The notes under the pieces: generated by a model
Databases searched by the model: none
What the model saw: the letters and a program-made list of their open reading frames with translations, nothing else
What the model was told of the DNA's origin: nothing
Source: Anaerocolumna sedimenticola
GTDB lineage: Bacteria > Bacillota > Clostridia > Lachnospirales > Lachnospiraceae
Length of the DNA stretch: 64,000 nucleotides
Direction: 5' to 3'
NCBI RefSeq assembly: GCF_009931695.1
Contig: NZ_CP048000.1
Span: 2,497,501-2,561,500, forward strand
Position numbers and translations under genes: made by a program
Shown here: one piece after another, positions 18,096 through 27,239 of the stretch
How the letters are laid out: the number at the start of each line of letters is the position of its first letter
Position numbering within the stretch: the first letter of the stretch is position 1

Positions 18096-18126
18096 GTATA
18101 GGAAAGTGCTACGAATTTTCCTATAC
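18096..18126. repeat. TATAGGAAA/TTTCCTATA hairpin in the cbiM leader
   Basis: A perfect 10-base inverted repeat, GTATAGGAAA and TTTCCTATAC, flanks an 11-base loop right after the riboswitch terminator. It resembles the first stem of the repeats at 20831 and 46255 and the stem at 11418. It is probably part of a dispersed hairpin family and not of the riboswitch. Confidence 0.55.
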
Positions 18127-18182
18127 GAAATAAAAATGTCCTCCGGGGGTATGTTCATCAGTTATAAGGAAAGGAGTCAAGT

Positions 18183-18944
18183 ATGTCAAAATTACAAAAA
18201 ATTGTAATAGTTATTTCCTTTGGTTTTTCGTTAAGCTTTGGTATTTCACCCGTAGCAGAAGCCATGCACATTATGGAAGGATATTTGCCGGTCCGTTATT
18301 GCATAACCTGGGGAGTACTTTGTGTTCCTTTTTTAATAGCAGGTTATTTATCAATCAAAAAGTCTGTTTCGGAGCATAGGAAAACATTGGTAATTCTTGC
18401 AATGTGCGGTGCTTATGCATTTGTTCTTTCAGCGCTTAAGTTACCGTCAGTAACAGGAAGCAGTTCCCATCCTACGGGTACGGGACTTGGAGCAATTTTA
18501 TTCGGACCTGGTGTCATGAGTCTCCTTGGTATGTTTGTCTTACTTTTTCAGGCAGTATTACTGGCTCACGGAGGTCTTACCACCCTTGGTGCCAATACCT
18601 TTTCCATGGCAATAGCAGGGCCTTTTATCACCTATGGGTTATATAAGCTGTCCTTAAAACTGAGAGTACCAAAAATGGGAGCAGTATTTTTGTCTGCAAT
18701 GATAGGAGATTTATTTACCTACACAGTAACTTCTTTTCAGCTTGCACTTGCCTATCCGTCTGAGGTTGGGGGCATTGGCCGCTCCATGGTTAAATTCATG
18801 GGCATTTTTGCAGTGACCCAGGTACCGATTGCCATAATTGAAGGAATCGTAACAACTATGGTGGTTATGGCACTTGAAACTTATGCGAGGACGGAACTGG
18901 CTGAAATTGGATTTATGAAAGGCGGCTTTAAGCATGACAGGTAA
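18183..18944 (+). CDS. cbiM: Cobalt ECF transporter S component CbiM
   Basis: Membrane cobalt-binding subunit of the CbiMNQO importer. At 253 residues it has a cleavable-looking signal ending AEA; mature CbiM is expected to begin MHIMEGYLP, where the family uses the N-terminal Met-His for metal binding. Further helices and the [18 protein letters not shown] motif are typical. The ribosome site is GGAAAGGAG. It is the first gene after the riboswitch and overlaps cbiN by 11 bases. Confidence 0.97.
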   Translation: MSKLQKIVIVISFGFSLSFGISPVAEAMHIMEGYLPVRYCITWGVLCVPFLIAGYLSIKKSVSEHRKTLVILAMCGAYAFVLSALKLPSVTGSSSHPTGTGLGAILFGPGVMSLLGMFVLLFQAVLLAHGGLTTLGANTFSMAIAGPFITYGLYKLSLKLRVPKMGAVFLSAMIGDLFTYTVTSFQLALAYPSEVGGIGRSMVKFMGIFAVTQVPIAIIEGIVTTMVVMALETYARTELAEIGFMKGGFKHDR

Positions 18945-19242
18945 AATGAAAACAGGCATTGTCCTTTTATTGATTTGTATTCTAATTGCTGTAATACCTT
19001 TGGCGGTAATAAAAGATTCGGATTTTGGCGGTTCGGATGATGCAGCCGGTAAAACAATCAGTGAGATTTTAAATGTAGATGAATATAAACCCTGGGTATC
19101 TCCGGTTTTTGAGCCACCGGGAGGGGAGACAGAATCCCTCCTTTTTTGCCTCCAGGCTGCTTTAGGAGCCGGTGTATTTGGTTATGGAATCGGAGTATTA
19201 AAAGAGAGGAACAGGAACAGAAAAGAGAGTAAGCCGGAATGA
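18934..19242 (+). CDS. cbiN: Cobalt transport protein CbiN
   Basis: Small accessory subunit of the cobalt ECF importer, with 102 residues, two membrane helices and a short extracytoplasmic loop ([14 protein letters not shown], then [18 protein letters not shown]), the family pattern. It stabilises metal binding by CbiM. It overlaps cbiM and touches cbiQ by four bases. Confidence 0.95.
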   Translation: MTGKMKTGIVLLLICILIAVIPLAVIKDSDFGGSDDAAGKTISEILNVDEYKPWVSPVFEPPGGETESLLFCLQAALGAGVFGYGIGVLKERNRNRKESKPE

Positions 19243-20015
19243 GGATGATAGATCAGATTGCATACAGATCAGGATTACGATATGTAAATCCGTGCATAAA
19301 AACTTTTTTGGCAGTTGCTACATTACTTATTTGTGTTTCCGCGCATTCTGTTTTTATATCTCTTATTACTCTATTTGTGATGGGAATACTGGCAGTTTAT
19401 AAAGGAAAGGTTCCGCTTGCCTATTTTATAAAGCTGTATCGGATACCTGTGCTTTTTTTAGTGTTAAGCACATTTAGTATTGTAATCAGCCTGTCAGAGA
19501 AACCTTTGCCGGGGATAGTAATCCCTTTCTTCCACCAATATCTGATTTTTAAAGAAAATGCGATATATACAGCAGTAAATCTAATTATAACTGCTTTGGG
19601 AGCAGTTTCCTGCCTGTATTTTTTATCACTGACAACGCCGGTTATTGATTTATTATACGTTTTGGATTTTATTCATTGCCCTGCTGTTTTATCAGAATTG
19701 CTTTTATTGATTTACCGTTTTATATTTGTCCTTTATGAGATAGCTGCAGCAATTACCACATCTCAAAAAAGCAGATTGGGAAATAAGAATATTAAGACTT
19801 CCATCTTTTCCATGAGTGGTATGCTTTTTATACTTTTAATAAATGGAATAAGGAAATCTTCTGTCCTCTATGATGCTATGGAAGCAAGGTGTTATGACGG
19901 TAAAATCTTGGTACTGCGTGAAGTTACCAAAGCAACAAAACAGGAGATTGTGATGGCTGCAGCTTTTGTAACTTTTATGATAGGAATTAGCCTGCTTCAA
20001 AGGAGCTTATTTTGA
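19239..20015 (+). CDS. cbiQ: Cobalt ECF transporter T component CbiQ
   Basis: Transmembrane scaffold that couples CbiM to the CbiO ATPase. It has 258 residues and several helices. The C-terminal cytoplasmic region carries the ARCYDG motif (MEARCYDGKILVL) that contacts the ATPase. ATG 19239 overlaps the cbiN stop codon, and ATG 19245 is an alternative. Confidence 0.95.
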   Translation: MRMIDQIAYRSGLRYVNPCIKTFLAVATLLICVSAHSVFISLITLFVMGILAVYKGKVPLAYFIKLYRIPVLFLVLSTFSIVISLSEKPLPGIVIPFFHQYLIFKENAIYTAVNLIITALGAVSCLYFLSLTTPVIDLLYVLDFIHCPAVLSELLLLIYRFIFVLYEIAAAITTSQKSRLGNKNIKTSIFSMSGMLFILLINGIRKSSVLYDAMEARCYDGKILVLREVTKATKQEIVMAAAFVTFMIGISLLQRSLF

Positions 20016-20842
20016 ATGTATTAAAAACAGAAAATTTAACATATACATATGAGGATGGTACGAAGGCTTTAAATAATGTAAGTATTTCAATTGAAAAAGG
20101 GGACAAAACCGCCTTTTTAGGGGCTAATGGTTCCGGTAAATCAACTCTTTTTCTATGCTTAAACGGAATCTTAAAACCTCAGCACGGAAGAATACTATTT
20201 AAGGACCAACCGATTGAATATTCAAGAAAAGGTTTGCTTGGACTAAGAAGTAAAGTAGGTATAGTATTTCAGGATCCGGACAACCAGCTTTTTTCTGCCA
20301 GTGTATACCAGGAAATTTCCTTTGGATTAATGAATTTGGGGATATCGGGGCAGGATGCGGTAAAAAAGGTGGAAACAATTATGGAAGAAATGAAGATTCA
20401 GCCATTTCGCCATAAACCGACCCATTTATTAAGCGGCGGGCAGAAAAAACAGGTATCTCTTGCCGATATCCTGGTTATGGAGCCGGAGGTTATCATTCTG
20501 GATGAACCCTCATCCGCCCTTGACCCCAAACATACGAAAATGATTAATGACAAATTAAATTCCCTGCCGGATTCGGGAGTTACCGTAATTATTTCAACAC
20601 ATGATGTTGATTACGCTCTGGAATGGGCTGATAAGGTTATTGTATTTAAGGATGGAGAAGTGTTTGCGGAAGGAAAAACGGAAGATATTTTTATGAACAA
20701 AGAACTGTTAAAGCAAACTAATTTAAGACAGCCGTCAGTTATAAAGCTTTTTATTCATTTGTGTGAACGCGGCATTTTAAGCAGAAATCTTCCGGTGCCC
20801 CAAAATTTTGATACCTTGGAAAGATATATCATAGGAACATGA
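20012..20842 (+). CDS. cbiO: Cobalt ECF transporter ATPase CbiO
   Basis: ATP-hydrolysing subunit of the cobalt importer. In 276 residues it has Walker A GANGSGKST, the signature LSGGQKKQ and Walker B VIILDEPSSALDP. The start is TTG 20012, overlapping the cbiQ stop codon, with AAAGGAG upstream. The last codons and the TGA stop lie in the left arm of a hairpin repeat (20831-20895), so the original C-terminus may have been replaced when the repeat arrived. Confidence 0.96.
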   Translation: MNVLKTENLTYTYEDGTKALNNVSISIEKGDKTAFLGANGSGKSTLFLCLNGILKPQHGRILFKDQPIEYSRKGLLGLRSKVGIVFQDPDNQLFSASVYQEISFGLMNLGISGQDAVKKVETIMEEMKIQPFRHKPTHLLSGGQKKQVSLADILVMEPEVIILDEPSSALDPKHTKMINDKLNSLPDSGVTVIISTHDVDYALEWADKVIVFKDGEVFAEGKTEDIFMNKELLKQTNLRQPSVIKLFIHLCERGILSRNLPVPQNFDTLERYIIGT

Positions 20843-20895
20843 ACCATGTTCCTATCATCAGATGCACGGCGGAAAAGCACCGCCTTTTATCAGAA
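20831..20895. repeat. Multi-hairpin repeat at the cbiO/cbiK junction
   Basis: Stem 1 is ATAGGAACATG-AAC-CATGTTCCTAT (20831-20855). The linker CATCAGATGCAC follows, then stem 2 (GGCGG..CCGCC) and CTTTTATCAGAAG. The same order and nearly the same bases occur in tandem at 46215-46452; here the partner of the last arm is missing. It carries the cbiO stop codon and fills the space before cbiK. Confidence 0.85.
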
Positions 20896-20922
20896 GTATA
20901 TTACAGTGTCAGGAGCAGGAAT

Positions 20923-21699
20923 ATGTGTAAAAAAGCAATTCTGGTTGTCAGTTTTGGTACAAGCCATAATGAAACGAGGAAGAAAACCATTGAACAAATT
21001 GAAAAGGATATAGGTGAAACTTATCCGGAATTTAAGATATACCGTGCATTTACAAGCAATATGATAATAAATATCTTAAAAAGAAGAGACGGTATGATTG
21101 TAAATACCGTCACTGAAGCCATGGAGCAAATGTATATGGATGGAATCGATGAGGTTATTGTACAACCCACGCATATTATAAACGGTATTGAGAATGACAA
21201 TATGATTGTAGCAATACAGAATTGGAGGAGCCGATTTCGGTCCGTTAAAATCGGTACTCCTTTGTTGACCTCTATGCAAGATTACTACGAAGTGATAACA
21301 GGGCTTGTAAGTGAGCTGCCTGTTATACAAAAGGATGAGGCAGTTGTGTATATGGGGCACGGGACCACTCACTACTCCAATACCAGTTATGCGGCACTAG
21401 AATATATGTTTCGGGATTACGGACATGAGGATATTTATGTAGCTACGGTAGAGGCCTATCCGGCTTTGGAGAATGTAATAAAACAGCTAAAGAAAAAAAA
21501 TTACAAAAAGGTAATCTTAATACCATTTATGATCGTATCAGGAGATCATGCCCAAAATGATATGGCAGGAAGCGAAGAGAGTTCCTGGAAAACCAGGTTA
21601 GAGAGTCAGGGATATGAAGTTCGCTGTTCCTTAAAAGGCCTTGGTGAATACAAAAGTATCAGGAATATTTTTACCGGACATGTTGCCAAAGCTAACTAA
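20923..21699 (+). CDS. cbiK: Anaerobic sirohydrochlorin cobaltochelatase CbiK
   Basis: Inserts cobalt into sirohydrochlorin (factor II), the first step of the early-insertion B12 route; ATP is not needed. The 258-residue product begins MCKKAILVVSFGTSHNETR. The catalytic histidines of the family are visible in VYMGHGTTHYSN and in MIVSGDHAQNDMAG. The start at 20923 is set by AGGAGCAGG upstream; an in-frame ATG at 20839 would only add residues encoded by the hairpin repeat. Confidence 0.95.
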   Translation: MCKKAILVVSFGTSHNETRKKTIEQIEKDIGETYPEFKIYRAFTSNMIINILKRRDGMIVNTVTEAMEQMYMDGIDEVIVQPTHIINGIENDNMIVAIQNWRSRFRSVKIGTPLLTSMQDYYEVITGLVSELPVIQKDEAVVYMGHGTTHYSNTSYAALEYMFRDYGHEDIYVATVEAYPALENVIKQLKKKNYKKVILIPFMIVSGDHAQNDMAGSEESSWKTRLESQGYEVRCSLKGLGEYKSIRNIFTGHVAKAN

Positions 21700-21833
21700 T
21701 TAGGAAATGTCAGTAATGGTACATCTTATACAACTACAGAGCCCAAAGCGCCCACCGGAGGAATTTGAAAAAGGTGTATCAAATGGCTTTTGATGTTCGA
21801 ATCATTATATTAATTTAAATTGGAGGAATCTAC

Positions 21834-22511
21834 ATGAAAGGTATTTTGTTCGGTGTGGGAGTAGGACCGGGTGATCCGGAATTACTTACATTAAAGGCGG
21901 TCCGGATTATTAAAGAGTGTGACGTAATTGCAGTTCCGGCGAAAGATTTACAGACCTGTACGGCTTACAATATTGTAAAACAGGCTTTGCCGGAGATTGA
22001 GAATAAAGAAGTGATTACCGTTTTAATGCCTATGACCAAAGACAGAGAGAAGTTAGAAGAAAGTCACAAAAATGGTGCGGATTTAATAAGAAGCTATTTG
22101 GAAAAAGGTCTTAAGGTAGCATTTCTGACCTTGGGGGATCCGACCGTATATTCTACTTATATTTATATTCATAAACGTATTTTAGCAGAGGGTTTTGAAG
22201 CAGAAATAATTAACGGTATTCCCTCCTTTTGTGCCGTAGCCGCCAGGTTACAGGAAGGGCTTGTGGAAAATTCAGAACAGCTTCATATCATACCGGGTTC
22301 TTATTCTATTTCAGATGCTATAAATCTTCCGGGTACCAAGGTACTTATGAAAGCAGGAAAAAAATTTGGTGAAGTTAAGGAACAAATAAGAGCGCTGGGA
22401 CTTCGCGCGGCCATGATAGAAAACTGTGGAATGGAACAGGAAAAGGTTTATCCCACCCTTGATGAAATTCCGGAGGAAGCGGGATATTATTCCCTCATTA
22501 TTGTAAAGTAA
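21834..22511 (+). CDS. cbiL: Cobalt-factor II / precorrin-2 C20-methyltransferase CbiL
   Basis: SAM-dependent methylation at C-20 of the corrinoid ring. It has 225 residues with the tetrapyrrole methylase N-terminus GVGVGPGDPELLTLKA and the second glycine-rich stretch LTLGDPTVYSTY. A TTGGAGGAA ribosome site precedes the ATG. The 134-base gap after cbiK shows no clear feature. Confidence 0.96.
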   Translation: MKGILFGVGVGPGDPELLTLKAVRIIKECDVIAVPAKDLQTCTAYNIVKQALPEIENKEVITVLMPMTKDREKLEESHKNGADLIRSYLEKGLKVAFLTLGDPTVYSTYIYIHKRILAEGFEAEIINGIPSFCAVAARLQEGLVENSEQLHIIPGSYSISDAINLPGTKVLMKAGKKFGEVKEQIRALGLRAAMIENCGMEQEKVYPTLDEIPEEAGYYSLIIVK

Positions 22512-22526
22512 AAGGGACGGTCAAAT

Positions 22527-23657
22527 ATGTTAGAGCGTTATGTCTATAAAGGAAACCAGAAATTACGATGCGGTTACACTACAGGTTCCTGTGCAGCTGC
22601 CGCAGCGAAAGCAGCATCGTTCATGTTATTTACAGATAAATCTCTGGAATGGATTTCCATCACAACACCCAAAGGAATAATCCTTAATCTGGAAGTAAAA
22701 GAGATTACCCGTGGAGATGGTTTTGTTACCTGCGGAATACAAAAAGACAGCGGGGATGATGCGGATGTAACCAATGGAATATTAGTATTTGCGACAGTCA
22801 GAAAAGCGGATAAGGATATTGTGATTGATGGTGGAACCGGAGTTGGAAGGGTCACCAGATTAGGATTAAATCAGGATATCGGGCAGGCTGCCATCAATAC
22901 TGTTCCCAGAAAAATGATTTATGATGAGGTTATGGAAGTCTGTGAAGAGGCAGAATACACAGGAGGGTTATCCATTATTATTTCCATACCTCAGGGAGAA
23001 GAACTTGCAAGAAAGACTTTTAACCCAAGGCTTGGAATTGATGGCGGTCTTTCCATACTGGGAACCAGCGGTATCGTGGAACCAATGAGTGAAAGTGCTC
23101 TTATTGATACGATTAGAACGGAGATGAGTTCACTTTCGGCAGAGGGGGCCAAATACCTAATAACAGCTCCGGGAAACTATGGGGAAGCCTTTATAGGCAG
23201 CAACTTTGCCTTTTCTGAAGACAAAACGGTAAAATGCAGTAACTTTATCGGTGAAACCATTGATATGGCATTTGAATTTAAATTAAAGGGATTATTGCTG
23301 GTAGGACATATCGGTAAATTAGTTAAGCTTGGCGGTGGTATCATGAATACTCATTCCAAATGGGCGGATGGGCGGATGGAGATACTGTGCAGCTGCGGCT
23401 TGCTGGCAGGGGGAGATACTTATTTATTAAAAAGAGTTTTAGATTGTATTACCACCGATGAAGCCCTGGAATTGTTTAAAGAAGCGGGATTATTGGAAGC
23501 GGTTATGAAAGTTCTGATGGAAAAAATTGAATACCATTTGGAGCACAGAGCATATGAGGGGTTAACCATTGGGGCGGTGATATTTTCCAATAAATTTGGA
23601 ATATTAGGAGAGACTAAAAAGGTTCAGTATCTTTTAGATCAACTTAAAAACAATTGA
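22527..23657 (+). CDS. cbiD: Cobalt-precorrin-5B C1-methyltransferase CbiD
   Basis: Methylates C-1 during ring contraction. The 376-residue protein opens with LRCGYTTGSCAAAAAKAA, the family signature, and contains TAPGNYGEAF and GHIGKLVKLGGGIMNTHS. It follows cbiL by 15 bases. CbiD is diagnostic of the anaerobic pathway. Confidence 0.97.
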   Translation: MLERYVYKGNQKLRCGYTTGSCAAAAAKAASFMLFTDKSLEWISITTPKGIILNLEVKEITRGDGFVTCGIQKDSGDDADVTNGILVFATVRKADKDIVIDGGTGVGRVTRLGLNQDIGQAAINTVPRKMIYDEVMEVCEEAEYTGGLSIIISIPQGEELARKTFNPRLGIDGGLSILGTSGIVEPMSESALIDTIRTEMSSLSAEGAKYLITAPGNYGEAFIGSNFAFSEDKTVKCSNFIGETIDMAFEFKLKGLLLVGHIGKLVKLGGGIMNTHSKWADGRMEILCSCGLLAGGDTYLLKRVLDCITTDEALELFKEAGLLEAVMKVLMEKIEYHLEHRAYEGLTIGAVIFSNKFGILGETKKVQYLLDQLKNN

Positions 23658-23684
23658 TTGAAATAAATTACGATAGGAGAATAT

Positions 23685-24443
23685 ATGGTACATTTTGTAG
23701 GGGCCGGCTGCGGTGCGGTGGATTTAATTACTGTCAGAGGCCAAAAATTATTAAGTGAAGCGGATATTGTAGTGTATGCAGGTTCCCTGGTTAATCCGGA
23801 CCTGCTTAAGTATACGAAAGAAAACTGTCAAACTTTTAACAGTGCCCGTATGACACTGGAACAGGTAATGGATGTCCTGATAAAAGGCAGTAAAGACGGA
23901 AAAAATGTTGTCAGACTTCATACCGGTGATCCAAGTATCTACGGAGCCATCAGGGAACAGATGGATTGTCTGAATAAAGAAAATATCGAGTATGAGATAT
24001 GTCCCGGTGTCAGCAGTTTGTTTGGAGCAGCGGCAGCGTTAAAAGCGGAATATACCTTGCCGGGAGTATCCCAGACAGTGATTATTACACGAATGGCAGG
24101 GTTTACACCGGTACCTTTAAAGGAACAAATTGCATCCCTTGCATCGCATCAGGCTACCATGGTTATATTTTTAAGTACCGGTCTTTTAGGAGAACTGAAA
24201 GAAGAACTGCAAAATGGTGGATATAAACCCTTTACACCCTGTGCAATTGTGTATAAAGCAAGCTGGGATGATGAACAGGTGGTACGGGGTATGGTAGCTG
24301 ATCTTCCAGAAATGGCCGTTAGGAATAACATAACCAAAACCGCCCTGATCGTAGTTGGTGAATTTCTGGGAGATGATTATGAACTGTCAAAATTGTATGA
24401 TTCATCCTTTTCCACCGGCTACCGTGAAGCTTTCAAAGGCTAA
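23685..24443 (+). CDS. cbiF: Cobalt-precorrin-4 C11-methyltransferase CbiF
   Basis: SAM-dependent C-11 methylation. It has 252 residues; GAGCGAVDLITVRG and HTGDPSIYGAIREQ are the two conserved SAM/substrate loops, and VVYAGSLVN is typical of CbiF/CobM. The ribosome site is TAGGAGA. In the operon it sits between cbiD and cbiG. Confidence 0.96.
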   Translation: MVHFVGAGCGAVDLITVRGQKLLSEADIVVYAGSLVNPDLLKYTKENCQTFNSARMTLEQVMDVLIKGSKDGKNVVRLHTGDPSIYGAIREQMDCLNKENIEYEICPGVSSLFGAAAALKAEYTLPGVSQTVIITRMAGFTPVPLKEQIASLASHQATMVIFLSTGLLGELKEELQNGGYKPFTPCAIVYKASWDDEQVVRGMVADLPEMAVRNNITKTALIVVGEFLGDDYELSKLYDSSFSTGYREAFKG

Positions 24444-24499
24444 TGAAAAATAGTCTCACAGTAAGCATCAGGCACTGTAATATAACGTAAGGAGGTTTT

Positions 24500-25552
24500 A
24501 TGGAGCTTATGAGGATAGGCATCATTTCCTTTACCGTAAAGGGCGGAAATTTAAATATAAAAATCTGCCAAGGATTACAATCCGGTGGTATGACGGCGGT
24601 GGGTTATGGACTCGTCAAACATATTCAAGAAACAGAATTAAATCCTTTTCATAACCTGCATGAATTAATGAATGAATTATTCAAAAGCATGGATGGAATC
24701 ATAGTTATCGGGGCTTGTGGTATAGCAGTTCGGGCAATTGCACCTTTAATTAAAAGCAAAGGAACAGACCCGGCTGTAATCGTGATAGGGGAAGACGGGA
24801 AATATGTGATCTCTCTTTTATCTGGTCATATCGGCGGGGCAAACGAACTAAGCAGAAACATAGCAGGGCTGATTGGAGCGCAGCCGGTCATAACCACTGC
24901 AACCGATATTAATCATAAATTTGCGGTGGATAATTGGGCAGTTAAAAACAGCTTAATTATAACCGATTTGACTTTCATAAAAGAAATATCAGGTACTATA
25001 TTAGACAATAATAAAGTGGGACTTTGCAGTGAATATCCCATACATGGGGACATACCTTGCGAGCTTACGTTAAAAGCATCCGATGTAGGTATCTGTATAG
25101 CAGGAAATACGCTGGTTAATCCTTTTCCAAAGACATTGCATCTGTTGCCGCGAAATATTGTATTGGGAATCGGATGCAGAAAAGATACTAAAATAACCTC
25201 CATTATTGATGCCGTAAGGAATACCTTCCGTAAATATAATCTGGATGAAAAACGTATCTGCCGTATATGTTCCATTGACTTAAAAGCGAAGGAAGAAGGA
25301 ATCCTGAAACTCTCAGAGTATTTACAGGCGGAATATAGTACTTTTACTGCAGAAGAACTTAACAATGCTCCCGGTGATTTTAATGCATCTGAATTTGTTG
25401 AAAAAACGGTTGGTGTGGACAACGTATGTGAAAGGAGTGCCTTCCTTGGAAGCAGTTACGGAAAAATGCTGATACCAAAAACAGCTGACTCCGGTATCAC
25501 CCTTTCCGCCTATGAAAAGGATTATGCGGTAACTTTTAAATTTTCATCCTAA
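24500..25552 (+). CDS. cbiG: Cobalt-precorrin-5A hydrolase CbiG
   Basis: Opens the delta-lactone and releases acetaldehyde during ring contraction. In 350 residues it has the N-terminal CbiG fold with GACGIAVRAIAPLI and SLLSGHIGGANELS, and the C-terminal CbiG domain with VLGIGCRKDTK. ATG 24500 has TAAGGAGG five bases upstream; ATG 24509 is an in-frame alternative. Confidence 0.96.
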   Translation: MELMRIGIISFTVKGGNLNIKICQGLQSGGMTAVGYGLVKHIQETELNPFHNLHELMNELFKSMDGIIVIGACGIAVRAIAPLIKSKGTDPAVIVIGEDGKYVISLLSGHIGGANELSRNIAGLIGAQPVITTATDINHKFAVDNWAVKNSLIITDLTFIKEISGTILDNNKVGLCSEYPIHGDIPCELTLKASDVGICIAGNTLVNPFPKTLHLLPRNIVLGIGCRKDTKITSIIDAVRNTFRKYNLDEKRICRICSIDLKAKEEGILKLSEYLQAEYSTFTAEELNNAPGDFNASEFVEKTVGVDNVCERSAFLGSSYGKMLIPKTADSGITLSAYEKDYAVTFKFSS

Positions 25553-25645
25553 TGCAGCATAGCTGTCCAAATGAAAGAAGCAGCATCATGATGAAAAGGT
25601 TAAAGGAAAATATTACGAAAGAAAGGATATGCAATAGGTGTAAAC

Positions 25646-26416
25646 ATGAAATTATACATAGTAGGATTCGGAGCAGGCGGTTATCAATATATGACCATAC
25701 AGGCTAAAGAGGCATTAGAGGATAGCGAAGTGATCGTAGGTTATTCCGTTTACGTGGACTTGGTTCGGAATTATTTTATAGATAAAGAGTTTTACAGTAC
25801 TTCCATGAAAAAAGAAGAAGACCGGTGCAGGTGGGCCATTGAAAAAACTCTGCAGGGGAAAAAGGTAGCAATCATATGCAGCGGTGACAGCGGCGTCTAT
25901 GGCCTTGCCAGCTTAGTTTACGAACTGGCAGCTGATTACGAGCCTTTTGAAATAGAAGTAATATCCGGTGTAACAGCCGCATTAAGCGGCGGAGCCGTAT
26001 TAGGAGCTCCATTGACGCATGACTTTGCTGTTATCAGCCTGAGTGATTTGCTGACTCCCTGGGAGCTGATTGAGAAAAGGCTGAACTGTTCCGCCATGTG
26101 TGATATGGTAATCTGTCTTTATAACCCTTCCAGTAAAAAGAGGATTGATTATCTAAAAAAAGCCTGTGAGATCATCCTGAAATACCGGAGTGAAGCAACG
26201 GTATGCGGTTATGTCCGTAATATCGGGCGGGAAGGTGAGTATGGAAAAGTAATGAATTTGGGTGATTTAAAGGATTTATCGGTAGATATGTTTACAACTG
26301 TATTTATAGGCAATTCCACTACGAAAAACCTGAATAATAAAATGGTAACGCCCAGGGGATATAAAATTACGACAGATTTTAGCCGGAACGTTGAGCCAAG
26401 TAAAACTGACCACTAA
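25646..26416 (+). CDS. cbiH: Cobalt-factor III C17-methyltransferase CbiH
   Basis: Methylates C-17 and drives ring contraction. At 256 residues it has YIVGFGAGGYQYMTIQA at the start and CSGDSGVYGLASLVYE as the second conserved loop. VISLSDLLTPWELIEKRL is a hallmark of CbiH/CobJ. It lies between cbiG and cbiJ, matching the reaction order. Confidence 0.95.
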   Translation: MKLYIVGFGAGGYQYMTIQAKEALEDSEVIVGYSVYVDLVRNYFIDKEFYSTSMKKEEDRCRWAIEKTLQGKKVAIICSGDSGVYGLASLVYELAADYEPFEIEVISGVTAALSGGAVLGAPLTHDFAVISLSDLLTPWELIEKRLNCSAMCDMVICLYNPSSKKRIDYLKKACEIILKYRSEATVCGYVRNIGREGEYGKVMNLGDLKDLSVDMFTTVFIGNSTTKNLNNKMVTPRGYKITTDFSRNVEPSKTDH

Positions 26417-26463
26417 AACAGACTTGTCCGTTTCACTAAGCAAGATAAGAAAGGGAGAGGACA

Positions 26464-27237
26464 ATGGATAAAATACTTTTATTTGCAGGAACAACGGAGG
26501 GAAGACTTGTTTGGAATCACTGTAATGAATATAAAATTCCAGTAACAGCCGCTGTTGCAACTGAATACGGGGAAGCGTTGCTGCTCCCAAGTGAAATATC
26601 TGACATACTGGTAGGAAGAATGGAGGAACAGCAGATGGAGGAAATAATCGCAAGCCGTGAATACGGTCTTGTGATTGATGCAACCCACCCCTATGCTAAA
26701 GAAGTCACTAAAAATATAAAAACTGCCTGTAATAAGCAGAATACACCGTATATCCGGGTCCTTCGGGAAAGCTTATTTATACCGGGTGTCATACAGGTTG
26801 ATACCATAAATGAGGCTGCGGATTATCTCAAAACCCATGACGGGGTTGCCCTGATTACCACCGGAAGTAAGGAACTGCAAGTATTTACCCGGATTAAGGA
26901 TTTTACGAAAAGACTTATGGTAAGAATACTTCCGGATTATGAAAATGTGAAACAATGTATGGAATTGGGATTTACAGGCCGCAATATAATCTGTATGCAG
27001 GGACCATTTTCGGAAGAATTTAATTTAGCTCTTTTAAAGGAAATAAAGGCATCTTACCTGGTGACCAAGGAAGCCGGCTCCTATGGAGGGTTTATGGAAA
27101 AAGTACATGCGGCAGAAAAAGCAGAAGTTCAGGTTATCGTAATTAAACGGCCTGAAACAGAAGTGGGATGTACCTTACAGGAGGTTAAAGAGATGTTAAG
27201 GGAGTTTATACCGCTGCCCGTGCAGATTGAGAGGTGA
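26464..27237 (+). CDS. cbiJ: Cobalt-precorrin-6A reductase CbiJ
   Basis: NAD(P)H-dependent reduction of cobalt-precorrin-6A. It has 257 residues. ILLFAGTTEGR at the N-terminus, VIDATHPYAKEV, and TKEAGSYGGFMEKVHAAE near the end are family motifs. The ribosome site is GGGAGAGG. Its end overlaps the GTG upstream of the next gene's ATG. Confidence 0.95.
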   Translation: MDKILLFAGTTEGRLVWNHCNEYKIPVTAAVATEYGEALLLPSEISDILVGRMEEQQMEEIIASREYGLVIDATHPYAKEVTKNIKTACNKQNTPYIRVLRESLFIPGVIQVDTINEAADYLKTHDGVALITTGSKELQVFTRIKDFTKRLMVRILPDYENVKQCMELGFTGRNIICMQGPFSEEFNLALLKEIKASYLVTKEAGSYGGFMEKVHAAEKAEVQVIVIKRPETEVGCTLQEVKEMLREFIPLPVQIER

Positions 27238-27239
27238 TT

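Noticed and set aside
20839-20922. N-terminal extension of cbiK
   Set aside because: Encoded by the hairpin repeat; CbiK normally starts a few residues before the VVSFGTS motif, as with ATG 20923.
24913-25422. 169-codon frame opposite cbiG
   Set aside because: Shadow of cbiG in the opposite strand; no start signal.
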